From Corylus avellana (taxonomy: Eukaryota; Streptophyta; Magnoliopsida; Fagales; Betulaceae), in the NCBI RefSeq assembly GCF_901000735.1, contig NC_081544.1, forward strand, positions 28,080,095 through 28,144,094: a stretch of 64,000 bases of DNA, given 5' to 3'. Both the position numbers and the translations under genes were made by a program. The notes under the pieces were generated by a model. The model was not told where the DNA came from. It did not search any database and was given only the letters and a program-made list of their open reading frames with translations. This document shows, piece after piece, positions 22,463 to 44,562 of this stretch (its first letter is position 1; each line of letters opens with the position of its first letter).

Positions 22463-24593
22463 TATTATAAATTAAAATGCATACATTTTTAATTATATCA
22501 TCTCTTTTCTTTATTATTATTTTGTGGTTGTTGTCTACGACAGCAGAAGTATCATATTATACAGTGACGATTTACCTCATCTTAATTGAAAACGATTTTT
22601 TTTTTTTTTTTTTTTTGGTTTAAGTAAGTTAAAATAATTGAAAAGGAATATTTTTTTATATATTATTATTTTAGGGTGACAATAAGTTTAATATTATTTA
22701 CCTAAGATTTAAATAAAGCAAACTGTTATTTGTCTTTTTCCAGTTCAATTTTTTTAGAAAGCAACCATCGGAACTATAGGAACCATGCCTTCACCCTCAT
22801 TTTTTTTAAAAAATTGAATAAGATAAGGGTAGGAACTCATCCACGTTTCTTTCTTTCTAACAATATTTGTTATGGTATTCATTCAATTATATTATTATAT
22901 GATTAACTTTCTCTAATAAAACATAACATCAATAAAAGAATAATTTTATAAATTACATTTTTATTTTATAATTATTTTACTATGGTGATGTGTCAATCTT
23001 AACCAACTGTTGAATCAATCATTGTTAAGAAAAGAGAAAACAATTTCTAGGGTTGGTTGAAACTATATCATATTGGCATTGTGTATGATAAAATTATGGT
23101 ATATAACAACATTACTCTAATAAAAAATAAGGAAAAAAATTGTAATTTAACTCCCAAAACTACTACTAAACTTGAAAAAGTGACATTTGGTCCCTTAAAC
23201 TACCGCTATGTTAGCTTATGGAGTCAAAATAGATTTAAAAAAAAAAAAATGTTCAGGTTTGTGTCAAATTGTCTGAATAACAAAAATAAGAAAAATGCTA
23301 TATACTTGACAAGTATTCACTTTTCATTTACCAAATCTTATATGGCATGGTCTCCTAACAAGAAAATTCATTTTCATCTACTAGATGTTATGGAGGACTA
23401 CGCCACATCAGATTTGGTGACTGGGATACTTGTTCAATATATAGCATTTCATTTCTTGAAAAGTAAAGTGGTTAGCATTCATACCATTTGTCATATTAAT
23501 CTTATACTAATTGACGTAATGTATTTTAAGTAACTAGTATTTTTTGTTTTAAGTGAATAATACGTAGTCATTTATAACATATCAAATACTTCAACCTAGA
23601 ATAAGTGTAAGAGTTAACGTTACTCCAATCTCCTTATTTTACAAATGCTTTGACGGGCAAAGACCGACGCTAAAGTCTCATGGTACCAAGATTTTAGGGA
23701 GAGTTTTCCACTCGAAGAAAAAAGATGAAATTGGTCAAAGAAAGTGGCCATTAGGAAGGGTAAAACCGTAAAGGCATGGACCACAAAACGGAGGGCAGGA
23801 CTTCAGGTTTCGTTTGTACACCTCCCCGCCCAAAGCACACCGCATACGAATAGTCACACTCCTACTAGTGCCATCCAGGCTTCCTCCCATCCACCTTAAT
23901 AAATAATTCAAAAATTGCTTGAGTAAATAAATTATCTATATTTTACTTATATTTTCTTACGATTAGCTATTAAATTTGTAGATTTATGTAAATTCTATAC
24001 AAGTTAATGATTAATCTCCCAAATCTAATAATTAATTGTAAAGAAATCTAAGTAAGTTCTACATAAGTTAACAATAAACCTCACAAATTTATTAAATTTG
24101 TAGGGCTTAGGCCCGGCCTACCATTAGATATGTCAGATGGTAAATTCAAAATATCTAATAGTAAATATGAAAAATGGATGGATGGAATCCATAAGGAGAT
24201 GGAAAAATAACATTTATCTCTCTCCTTTTTTTTTTTTTTTAATCAAATTGATCATGTCCAATTTTGTCTATTATTTCTTAATGAAACTCTGGCAAAATTA
24301 AATTTATCCCAAAATTTAAAATAAAAAATAAAATAAAAAAGGAACCGTCTCTTACACAAGGGTGACAACCTCCATTTGTAGGCCTCTCCTCTGCTGAGAA
24401 AATGGTAATTTCGATTTCATTAATGTTAGGACAATATTACTCCTCAATTTTATTTTATTTTGATACATACCTAAACTCCATATAAAGAAGTCTAATCATT
24501 TATCCTCTTGCTAAACCTAAGGTTATTAAAAATATGACACAAATTTTTTCCAAACTAATTTAAAAAAAAATTTTCTCTGAACTTATTAAAAAT
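22463..24593. other. AT-rich intergenic region
   Basis: No supported gene. The 158-codon frame at 23057-23533 is AT-rich, overlaps a MITE-like palindrome and has no family signature. The 23640-23900 stretch is less AT-rich, but no coding frame was recognised in it. Confidence 0.5.
23290..23455. mobile_element. MITE-like palindrome
   Basis: It starts gaaaaatgctatatacttgac and ends gttcaatatatagcatttc, inverted copies over about 30 bp. A central palindrome around the gtctcc/ggagga area also pairs. The ends resemble the gagaaatgcta MITE group found elsewhere in the window. Confidence 0.6.
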
Positions 24594-24764
24594 GAGAAAT
24601 GCTAAGCTTATAAACAAATTTTATAGAAAAACTTTTACAAACGGATGTGGTACAACATGATTAGATATCAGATAAGTTCAAATTTTGAAAAACCTAATCA
24701 TGTTGTGCCACATCAGTTTGTAAAATTTTTTCTGTAAAATTTGTTTGTAAGCTTAGCACTCCTC
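24594..24764. mobile_element. Mutator-like MITE with perfect 9-bp TSD
   Basis: The 171-bp element has terminal inverted repeats of about 70 bp (left gagaaatgctaagcttataa, right end ttgtaagcttagcactcctc). It is flanked by the identical 9-mer ATTAAAAAT at 24585-24593 and 24765-24773. A 9-bp target duplication with long inverted repeats is the mark of Mutator-superfamily elements. It has no coding capacity. Confidence 0.92.
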
Positions 24765-24773
24765 ATTAAAAAT

Positions 24774-25832
24774 AGGACACAAATGAAATATCCCTAATGA
24801 ATAACCAGCCCAAATATTTCCAAATCCATCATGACCATAAATAAATTATAAATAGTAAAGTAAATGGATTAAATTAGCGGCAATAAATAAACAGGCCCCC
24901 TTTCTTTTTAACGACTTAAACCAAGATTCGAACACTCAATTAATATTTGAACATATATACACTTCCTCTATTTCAGCATTTAACTAAAATATGCAACTAC
25001 AGGATAAAATTCGAAAGTTCGAAAAAAACGACAACAAATCCTCGGCTTAAATTAAGAGGTCCCCCCAGACGCAGACGCACACCATAGCTTGAAGAAATTA
25101 TAGTCTCATCACGTATACAACGCCACGAGTTAATCTGCACGCATCGTTCAAAATCAAGCCTCGCGAAAGGGACGAAAGGGGACCTCATCTGATACAGACT
25201 ACCGACTAGTTTATACAACTCTAACCTTTTTATCCACGCTCTCTCTCTCTCTCTCTTTCTCTCTGAAAAGCCAGAAACAAACACGGCAAAAATGGCGCCA
25301 CCTGGCGATCTCAGAGGCGGAGTAGCAGACGCTTAAAGCTACAGGCGGCAGATCCTGTGCTTTCCACGCCACGCTAGCGCGGTTGTGTATCACGCTGTCG
25401 CACCAATCAATTCAAGAGTCAGGCAGACTCTTTCTAATTAACTGTTTAGTATTAACTTTCTTTAATTGCGACCCGAATTCCGAGAAATCCACTCCTATTT
25501 TAGCGTTTCGGTGGAATCGAAATTCGGTGTTTTCGGATCGGATCAAAATTTGGAGTTTCGGATCGCGTAATTGAGCGAAGGATTCGAATTTAAGATCTTT
25601 GATGTTAAGAGGTTGAGCGAGATTGCGTGGTTTTTCCTTGCACGCTTTGGTGGTTGTTATTTGAAGTTTAAGGAATTATCGGTATTTATTGTTGTGGTTT
25701 GGAGAGGGATTTGTGGACGAGTTTTGAGAAATATTGGATGGATTTTGTGTGATGCTTGAGGTTTTATATTTCTGGTTTGGATTTGTGTAAATTTTTGTGT
25801 TGTGTAGTGTGTTTAATAGAGGATTAGTCGAT
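24774..25832 (+). promoter_or_regulatory. Upstream region and 5' leader of the glucosylceramidase gene
   Basis: This roughly 1-kb stretch before the GBA2-type start codon becomes less AT-rich from about 25050. It contains a CT-rich tract at 25237-25264, a common feature of plant core promoters and leaders. The short open frames on both strands do not resemble proteins. I could not fix the transcription start or any leader intron. Confidence 0.45.
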
Positions 25833-36698
<10,866 letters not shown>

Positions 36699-38139
36699 TT
36701 ATGGCATGTAAGTTCCATCATCATTGTAAAAAACTGTTCGTTAATTTCTTTGCTTCCTCGAAACCATTTGACAAGTGAAAAAGCTGGGTGAGTTTTGGGG
36801 GAGTATTCCTTTTAAAAATTGGCAATAACTTGGTAGCCAATCCACTTAGATGATAATACATAGGTCTTTCCTTTTTATTTTTTTTAATCTATTTTCTATT
36901 TTTTTCTAAAGCGAATAGGTAATTGAAATTTGTTCTGTTACCATTCTTTTCAAGAGCCAATGTGTGTTCTTCTTGTTATAGTCAGAATAGTAAATACTGA
37001 AATTTCGGTCTGTAAATTCGGATGTTGAAGGCAGAATTATCAATGAAGATAAAAGTAGAAACATTTGGAGGTACATTCAGTTTTCTGCTCTCTGACTCGA
37101 TTGTATCGGGCCAGCTAGCATCCTTCTGAGGACTAACGATTCGTGCTGCTGCTCCACAAATATCATGTTCTTTACAAGCCTGTTTGCATTCTGAAAAATG
37201 CTAAGCTTTGTGTCTGATAATTAACCATGTAATGAGGGGCACTGTGGCTGCAGGCAACAAAAAGTTTTGATACCTTGGCAGCAACTAATACCTTATAATT
37301 ATATGGCTTCTTTGGAAGGGATGACAATGGTCTTTCGCAGCGCAAGCGACATTCCCAAAGTTCCTTTACTCATTCATTTTCATTCTATTTCTACAGTATC
37401 GTGTTATTTACATATGGTAGCCATTTGGAACTGTAATAAATGTATATCAAGTCCAATCTTATGGGTTAAACAATGTGGGCGGCCGCATATTATGCGCTCT
37501 CTGGAGAGGTATGGTGTCCTTACCTTAATATCATTCAAAGTTCTTAGACTTCGTGGAAGTCTCCGGAAAGGAACATGACCCAAATTGTAGTAAATTAGAT
37601 GGCGCTGCTGAAAATATTGTTAGAATTACCAAATAAATAAATAAATAAAAGAATGCGTGCTTGCAGCAGCTGCAAATGTTATGTGAATGTTGGTGAAATG
37701 CAAATTTATTTGTTAATCTCTTTAATGATCCTTTCTTCACCTAGCATATTGCAACTGGTTCTTAAATTTATTTGTTAATCTATTTAATGATCCTTAAACT
37801 GTTGATTATGATTGACTCGATATCTCGAGTATGTAAGGTAGCAGAGCAGTACTGCTAGCCAATTATAATATACAATCTTGCCTATCAACTATTGGGTTTT
37901 TTTTTTTTTTTACGTGAAATGATGAAAATGCCCTGAATTAAGACAATAAATTTACTTTAAAACCCTCGACTTAGCTCGTGCTCTTGTTGACACCAACTCT
38001 TGACTCCTTTGGTTGCAATAGTGTTTCTTCTCCTACTCATGTAAACCATGACTACAACAGCACTAGTCTTTTTTTTTTTTTTTTTTTTTTAATTGTAGGA
38101 GCACTAGTCAGATTGTTCATAATGATGTCTTTTATGGAA
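36699..38139. other. 3' flank of the glucosylceramidase gene and spacer
   Basis: It begins with the 3' UTR. No further host gene is supported; the open frame 37267-37578 has no family similarity. A 33-bp phrase (aaatttatttgttaatct, then ttaatgatcct) is duplicated at about 37700 and 37763. An aaataaataaataaataaa tract lies near 37630. Confidence 0.55.
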
Positions 38140-39209
38140 ATACCAAATTGAGATTGATTATTATTTTGTCCGTCATTATCTTCTTTAGGGCTCCTCTGTA
38201 CAATTCTTAGTGTGATTTAATATTCATGGTTTCAACACTAAAATTAATAGTTACTATGCTGGTCTGCAAAACATTTACAGGTGAGTCGTTTTTTTGTTAT
38301 TATTTTTTATTTTTTTTATATTCAAGTGAGTCGTTTGTTTATAATTGTAGTCTCGTAGAGATCAGTCCCATTCAAGTTTAATAAGCTAAGTGATTATCCA
38401 GTGTTATTCAAAACCTTGGGGTAGATTAAATTAATTGGCGGATTACTCTCTTGTCTTTACCTGCTTTTCTAGTAAGCTTGGTAGCCAAAAAAGAAATATA
38501 ATCATGCATATCAGGCAATATCCATATCCCACATTCAATAGAATAGAATACAAGAACAAAATCCTATGCCAGCTGACAAACAATATTTAATTCCACAGAG
38601 TAACCTGTCTTTGTACAAGAATGCCCCAAATATTACAGACAACCCGAGGTTATCTCTGTACAATGATAATGAATATTTAGTATTTACAATCTTTACATGT
38701 TTACAACTGTGGTTCACCACAAGTGTTGGGAGTATTGACAGTCATTTACAAATTTACAGTGTGTGATTCACACCCTTGATTATTTAATTACAATGAGTAT
38801 TTACAAATTTACGGTGTGATTCACACCCTTGATTATTTAATTACAATGTGTATTCTTTTTTACAGCCATTTACAGTATTCACAATCTCTCATCCTCCACA
38901 GATTCACAATATTATACACATTATGAGCCACAAGTTACCTCTGAAACCCCAAGCATTAATAGGCCGCCTGAAGTGCAGGTAATCCAACCATTAGAGCAGT
39001 TACAGTCACTTGCATATTTACACCCTCCAACACACAAGCCAGCTTCAAGCAACTCACGACCTTGTTTTGTACAAGAATGCCTGAAGAAGCACTGCAGAAC
39101 TTCTACACCATCATCACCATCACTGGCATCACTGCAATGAATAAATAACAACCATTTATATTTACAACCAAACTTTGTACAGCATGCCCCACATCTGTGA
39201 ATGTATATA
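38140..39209 (-). other. 3' flank of NLR copy 1
   Basis: This is the downstream side of the minus-strand NLR, matching 47501-48478 in unit 2. It contains phrases that repeat within themselves (tttacaaatttacagtgtg and ttcacacccttgattattt, twice around 38745-38840). The 104-codon minus frame at 38921-39235 overlaps the NLR end and is not a separate gene. Confidence 0.6.
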
Positions 39210-42071
39210 TCATTTCCAACGTGTTTGCAGCTCATGGCTCTTCAAAATGATAGTGCTGCGCTTGGGAGAATTCTCTCCCTCACTGAGGCTCTCCAGAGAA
39301 TTGACCTCCCACCCCTCTCTCCAGTAGGTAGAATAGACTTCTGGGATGTTTGCAACTTTCCAATAGTCGCTCCCTTCTTCGTCCGGACGAAGCGTATTGA
39401 TTAATTCTTCTGGCATGTCGAAAAATTCAAGCACTTTCAACTTGGTCAGATGCTCAATCCCCAATGGCACCTTCTTCAGCAAGTTACAACGCTGGATAAT
39501 CAGCTTTTCAACGCAGGGCATTGCTCCCTTTTCCACTTGCACGCATCTAAGCTCACTGAACTCATCAAGGCCTAAAACCTTAAGCTTCTGAAAACCCCCG
39601 GCCCTGAAGAACAGAGTGTCTCCCTGAAAAACCTGAAGCAATTCAAGATGCACAAGATTGGGGAGATTTTGGAGGAGCACAAGTGGGTCATTCTTTAATC
39701 TACTCCACTTCAAATACAACCTCACCAGCCCATGGAGCGATGGAATCCAGTGAGGCAATTTCTCTAAACGCCCTCTCAAGTACAGCCGCTGAAGCAATGG
39801 AGGCGGAGAAGAAAGGTGTTCCAAATCAAGAATCTCTTCCTCCTCTATTGAAATCAACGACAAAGCACGAAGGTTGGTCAACTTTTTGAGCGACAAACAC
39901 AGAGACTTCCCATCTTCTTTTCTCAGCTTCACAATGCCCAACCTCCTTAGCTGAAACAGATTCCCCAGCTCTGTCATTATAGTCCCACCGCCTTCGTTCG
40001 CCTCTATGAAACAAAGCTTTTGCAGGGATCGCAAAGTGCCTATATTCCCCTGGATCTTAAAACCATATCTCGAGTGAAAATACTCGTAAGATTCAAGCTT
40101 GAAATGGTATACAAGAAGATGGCGCAGTCGTGTGAGCTTCAAGATCTCAACGGGCAGTTCAGTTACACGGGTATGCTTAAGATCCAAAGTTTCAAGGTTC
40201 TGCAACTTCCCTATAAAGCTTGGAATGCTTTTGATTTTGGTGCCCCTAAAGCTTAGATATTTCAAATAGTACAAATTCGCAATATCAACTGGGAACTTTT
40301 GTATACGCGAGTTCTGCAAATCAAACACATGTAGCAGCCTAAAAGCGCCAGGAAACAGTTTTCCTATGCATATCTTTTCTACCACACCAAACAAGAACAG
40401 AGAGCGCAGTTGAGAAACACACCTGTTTCGCTGCACCGCCGGCACATTTTGTACGGTGTTATGTACCGATAGGCGTCGGACCTTGTCGGGCCACATCCCG
40501 TTGATCAGATCTTTTGCAATTGTCGTGAAATTCTGGTCTCTCGACTTTGTCACGATGATCTCTCGCAGCAGATCATGGACGTGATACATTTTCACCCTTC
40601 CATCGCTCGTTGTGGCCGCCGCTTGCAGCAGCCCTCTTTTCAGGAGTTCGTCCAGGTAATCCTCTGCAACTTCTTCCAGCGTTTTGCCTTCTTTGGCTTC
40701 AACAAACCCCTCCGCTATCAGCAATCGAATCACCCTCATTTGCTCGATCTGATAATCTTCTGGGAAGATGCTGAGATACAAGAGACAAGTTTTCAGGTAG
40801 TACGGCAAGTCGTTGAAGCTGAGCGAAAGAACTTTCTTCAAATCCTTGAGTTTGTCGTTGCCTTCGATTTCCGCTCCAAGGCTGCGGCAGACCTTGTCCC
40901 ACTCATCAATCCTGCGCTTGTCTTTTGTCGCCAAAACACCGCTGATCGCCACAATCGCAAGGGGGAGTCCCTCGCATTTTCTCAAAATGTTTTTGCAGAT
41001 TTCCTCCAAATAAGAAGGGCACGCATCCCCTTGAAAAGTCTTCCTGCAGAAAAGATACCAAGACTCCTTGGGAGGCAGGGGATTCAAGTTGTAGACCTTT
41101 CCGATGGATTCCACGCCGGAGGTGGAGGCCACGTCAGCATTACGTGTAGTGAGCATCACTCTGCTGCCGCATCCATTCTTGGGCAAGGCGTGTTTGAGAG
41201 CATCCCATACGTCCAACCGCCATACATCGTCTAAAACAATCAAGTACCTCCTTTTCCGAAGCAAATCCTTGATTATTCTTCTCAGCCGGTCGTTGTTCAT
41301 GCTGTCCAATCCTTCCGGAACCGTTCTGCTGACGACGCCGAAGATCTGCCGGATCATGTCTTTGAGGAGCTCTTCTATGAGTTCTATCTTGAAAGATTGG
41401 GAGACAGTGATCCAAGCGCGTATTTTGAAATGTTTCTTCACTTCAGCATCATCGTACACTTGTTTTGCCAAGGTGGTTTTCCCCATTCCTCCCATTGCAG
41501 CGACAGAAACCACTTCCCGCCCAGAACCGCCAAGAACCAGCCACCCCACCAGCTTCTGCTTCGGCTCATCGATCCCCACCAAATCCGTCTTGTCTAGAAG
41601 AAGCGCGTCCTGCCACGTGTTTCCTGCATTCTTGGGGCCTGAACCTTGTTGGGCTCCACTAAGTTTGTGCAGCAGCCTGTTGTGAACCCCACAAATGCTT
41701 TTGATTCTGGAGTTGATGCCTTGTAGCTCGGAAACAATACGGTAGCTAGATTTTATGTTCTTTATACAACAAGAAAATCTGTGGAGAGAACCGTAGAGTC
41801 CGTCGGCGTGATCATGTGCTTGAAGAAGGGTAAATTCGTCAAGAGCGTCTTCAGTTTCATGAGCAATCTCTCGCACTTGCTTCACCCACACTTTGATCTC
41901 CTCGTCGCTTTCTTCCATTGCATCTGCCACCTTGAGGAAGGCCCTCATGCGCTCTAGCTCTCCTCTCAGGTACAGAACTTCTTCCCGATGATCTCCGCTC
42001 AAGAGCATCATCTCATTTTCAACAAAGCGAGCAACCTTGTCAAGCAGAAAGCTCACTGCACCCTCTGCCAT
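39210..42071 (-). CDS. CC-NB-LRR immune receptor (RPM1-like), copy 1
   Basis: A single uninterrupted exon encodes 953 residues. An N-terminal Rx-type coiled coil (1 to about 150) carries the EDVID-type motif EDALDEF (74-80). The NB-ARC domain (about 165-510) has the P-loop GGMGKTT (194-200), kinase-2 LIVLDDVW (277-284), RNBS-B SRVMLTTRN (303-311), GLPLAI (368-373), RNBS-D CLLYLSIFPED (429-439) and an MHD motif in the common VHD form (498-500). Leucine-rich repeats follow (about 530-900, e.g. NLETLDLKHTRVTELPVEIL). Such receptors sense pathogen effectors or guarded host proteins and trigger hypersensitive cell death; the specific trigger here is unknown. All nucleotide-binding motifs are intact, so it could be functional. 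The short C-terminal extension after the LRRs ends HELQTRWK. The paralogue at 48549 is nearly identical up to the LRRs. Long antisense frames in the NB-ARC region are shadows. Confidence 0.97.
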   Translation of the reverse strand: MAEGAVSFLLDKVARFVENEMMLLSGDHREEVLYLRGELERMRAFLKVADAMEESDEEIKVWVKQVREIAHETEDALDEFTLLQAHDHADGLYGSLHRFSCCIKNIKSSYRIVSELQGINSRIKSICGVHNRLLHKLSGAQQGSGPKNAGNTWQDALLLDKTDLVGIDEPKQKLVGWLVLGGSGREVVSVAAMGGMGKTTLAKQVYDDAEVKKHFKIRAWITVSQSFKIELIEELLKDMIRQIFGVVSRTVPEGLDSMNNDRLRRIIKDLLRKRRYLIVLDDVWRLDVWDALKHALPKNGCGSRVMLTTRNADVASTSGVESIGKVYNLNPLPPKESWYLFCRKTFQGDACPSYLEEICKNILRKCEGLPLAIVAISGVLATKDKRRIDEWDKVCRSLGAEIEGNDKLKDLKKVLSLSFNDLPYYLKTCLLYLSIFPEDYQIEQMRVIRLLIAEGFVEAKEGKTLEEVAEDYLDELLKRGLLQAAATTSDGRVKMYHVHDLLREIIVTKSRDQNFTTIAKDLINGMWPDKVRRLSVHNTVQNVPAVQRNRCVSQLRSLFLFGVVEKICIGKLFPGAFRLLHVFDLQNSRIQKFPVDIANLYYLKYLSFRGTKIKSIPSFIGKLQNLETLDLKHTRVTELPVEILKLTRLRHLLVYHFKLESYEYFHSRYGFKIQGNIGTLRSLQKLCFIEANEGGGTIMTELGNLFQLRRLGIVKLRKEDGKSLCLSLKKLTNLRALSLISIEEEEILDLEHLSSPPPLLQRLYLRGRLEKLPHWIPSLHGLVRLYLKWSRLKNDPLVLLQNLPNLVHLELLQVFQGDTLFFRAGGFQKLKVLGLDEFSELRCVQVEKGAMPCVEKLIIQRCNLLKKVPLGIEHLTKLKVLEFFDMPEELINTLRPDEEGSDYWKVANIPEVYSTYWREGWEVNSLESLSEGENSPKRSTIILKSHELQTRWK

Positions 42072-44250
42072 TCTTTCCCTTTCGTAACTTTACGCCCCCA
42101 TAAATTCTCTGGCGGCCATTGAAATTTTCAAGTTTCAAGTCCAACAAATTGTTGGACTCCAACAGCTGCGGCCAGGAACCTTGACTGATCTTCAATGTTG
42201 TTTAGATTAATGATTACCGTAGCTTAGACGTTATTTTCGGCACTTGGCTGATTTATTTCATGTTCTCTTCCATCTCCATGGAGTACTTAGCATATAAATA
42301 ATAATTTCTTATAACATGCCCCTAGCTGGAAGTTGCTGCACTAATTTAAGAAAAAAGAAAAAGAAAAGAAAGCATATTATGATGCATGAGAGCGTCATTT
42401 TTGGCAAAATATTATAGATGGAGTCAACAAATTAATTCATAAATTAATGGCTACTCTTAAATTTGCAGGATGGTTCTAATGTACTTGCAGAAGGCATGTA
42501 CATTACGCAATCCCATGAACGATATATTCCTGCCACGAGCAATGTGTTCCCATTCAACCAAAATTTATTTTTGGCACCATGCGCGTAGTTTCTAGCTCAG
42601 AGCAAGAAATTCATCAAAATTTCAATGTGAAAGCTTCGTCGTGATACACTAAGTATCAATGGCTGAGATATGGCTAATTGACGTGCTATGGTTGCGGCTT
42701 GAATTCAACTACTGTTTATTGATAACTACTGTAGGAGCATTAACAGCAACACTTTGTTGCCTGTTGAGTCCGGAAGAGGATCCTTTTCTCCACTTTAGAT
42801 CATTTTGAATTGAAAAATATTTAATTAATGGTTATAATTTTTTTAGAGACATCCTGAGACTATAAATAAGACATATGTCCTATTAATAAAAAAATTAATA
42901 AACAAAATTATAAAAAATTAAGCGCTGTCACGCCACCTATCGGTGGCGGTCGGTCCACCGGGCCATGGTGGCTTCGCCACTCGGAATCGCTGGTTCCAGG
43001 CTCGCGGCCAAATCGAAAAAAAAAAAAAAAAAAAAAAAATTATTTGTCTTGCGTGCGGCCGAATCAATTCCAAGGGCCAAACGTATATATATATTGCTGC
43101 TTGGGGTAGGGGCGGTCGACTACCCCCCCTGGGTGCCATGGAGTGGTTGTCCTGGGCCACCGGCCTACCATATTGAGTGGATTTCGAGAACCACCCTCAG
43201 CCAGGTCAGGCTGCCCTGGGCCAATTCCCTCTAAGGCCAAGCAGAAATTTTGTTTTTTTATGAATTTATTAATTTTTTTAATTTAAATATTATTTTTATT
43301 ATTATTATTACAGTAAATACCTATTCAGGAATGGGTAAATTTTAAGCAGTTAAATTTTAACCATAAATTGAATATTCTTCAATTTATTATGAACCGACTT
43401 TTCGCTTGAGTCTTGGCCTTGCTTAACAGCCGCCCATACAATAAGTACGGTGCATTACACTTGGCTGTTCTCTTCCGGGGCCTCACTTTCAATATTTGTT
43501 TAAATATATGGTTCCAAATATGTCACGTGGCTTGTAAACTTGTAATTAATCTAGTGGTTCAAAATCCAACCAAGTCTAACGTAAGAGAAGATTCTTATTT
43601 CTTTTTTAAATCATATTCTCTATTCTCTTTTATTTTCCCTCTATCTCTAAAATCATTCCCAGTTTCATTTGTTTTAAACCGACTTTCCCTTAATTACTAG
43701 AGTTATAAAAAAAAATTAATAATAAAGAGAAAATTACATAAATCTCCCCTAATTATTTTTACGGCTCTTGTAATATTACATTTAACGGGTGGGGGCGTCT
43801 CACCTAAGGCGACCAAAAATTTATTTTCGCATATGATACAGATCAAACATGTGACATTTTTCAACTTGACCGACAGTTTTGCATATGATTAAGATGATGG
43901 TTTATGTCTCCTTATCGTTGGACTCGAACCGTTGGATCATACCTTAATGATACCTTGAATTTATCAACTGTACGTGGGACGAGCTTCTGGAAGAGCATAC
44001 TAGTAGCATATACTATTCAAAGGTTTCTGAAGTATCTGTTTATTAATTTTTATTGGTTAAGAGGATAAGAAAGAATCTCCCACTAAGAATTGTTCGTCCT
44101 TGTACACGTACGTTTGCCAAAATTACTTTCCTGATAAACACTAGAGTCCATTGGTGAGGGAATACACTCGACTCCAAAATTAATTCTTACTGTTATTTTT
44201 CGAGATAGAGCCTGGAAATTGAATTTCAAGTCTTCATTTATTTTATTTAG
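42072..44250. other. Upstream region of NLR copy 1, with a block missing from unit 2
   Basis: 42072-42595 is the promoter side of the minus-strand NLR and matches 51345-51862. About 42600-44245 has no counterpart in unit 2, where the text jumps from gtttctagctcag to the equivalent of 44246. This extra block holds the second GGCCACCCC-type repeat and AT-rich sequence. No gene is seen. Confidence 0.7.
42820..43260. repeat. GGCCACCCC-type dispersed repeat, copy 2
   Basis: The left edge reads ttttagagacatcctgagac, then tataaataagacatatgtcc and tattaataaaaaaattaata. It is the reverse complement of the right edge of the 10750 copy. The core has cgccacctatcggtggcggt, gggccatggtggc, tcctgggccaccgg and a poly-A run at 43016-43039. 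It lies in the block absent from duplication unit 2. Confidence 0.6.
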
Positions 44251-44510
44251 CGACCTTTTTTTTTTTGTTGACAAAACAGTATTGTACAAAGACATTGGAC
44301 GTAGACATTTTAGTGCAAATCATAACAAGGAAACACCCCCAATCTGTCTTATTCTTCTACTTGTAGGCCAAGAAACGGATGTTCTGGGCAATTAAAGTCA
44401 AATTAAGGAAAATGTTCACATATTGTCTAGCCTTCTTCTTCTTTTTTTAAAGTAAAAAAATGTCATGACTTCCTCTTTAAAGAAGTTAACAAACAGTTTG
44501 TACTTCTAAG

Positions 44511-44513
<3 letters not shown>

Positions 44514-44560
<47 letters not shown>
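44514..44560. repeat. (AT)n microsatellite in unit 1
   Basis: A long alternating AT tract lies here. The equivalent position in unit 2 (about 52154-52172) has a much shorter tract, so its length has changed since duplication. Confidence 0.9.

Positions 44561-44562
<2 letters not shown>

Noticed and set aside
23057..23533. 158-codon AT-rich open frame
   Set aside because: It overlaps a MITE-like palindrome, is rich in Lys, Asn and Ile as expected by chance in AT-rich DNA, and matches no known family.
37267..37578. 103-codon frame downstream of the glucosylceramidase
   Set aside because: No family similarity; it lies in the probable 3' UTR or spacer.
38745..38840. Possible CRISPR-like short repeats
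   Set aside because: Only two copies of a tttacagtgtg/ttcacacccttgatt phrase occur, with no regular spacers; this is local duplication in an NLR 3' flank of a plant genome.
40575..41685. Long open frames (193-219 codons) antisense to NLR copy 1, repeated antisense to copy 2 (49845-50958)
   Set aside because: They recur only because the NB-ARC sequence on the other strand is conserved between the copies, and they resemble no protein family.
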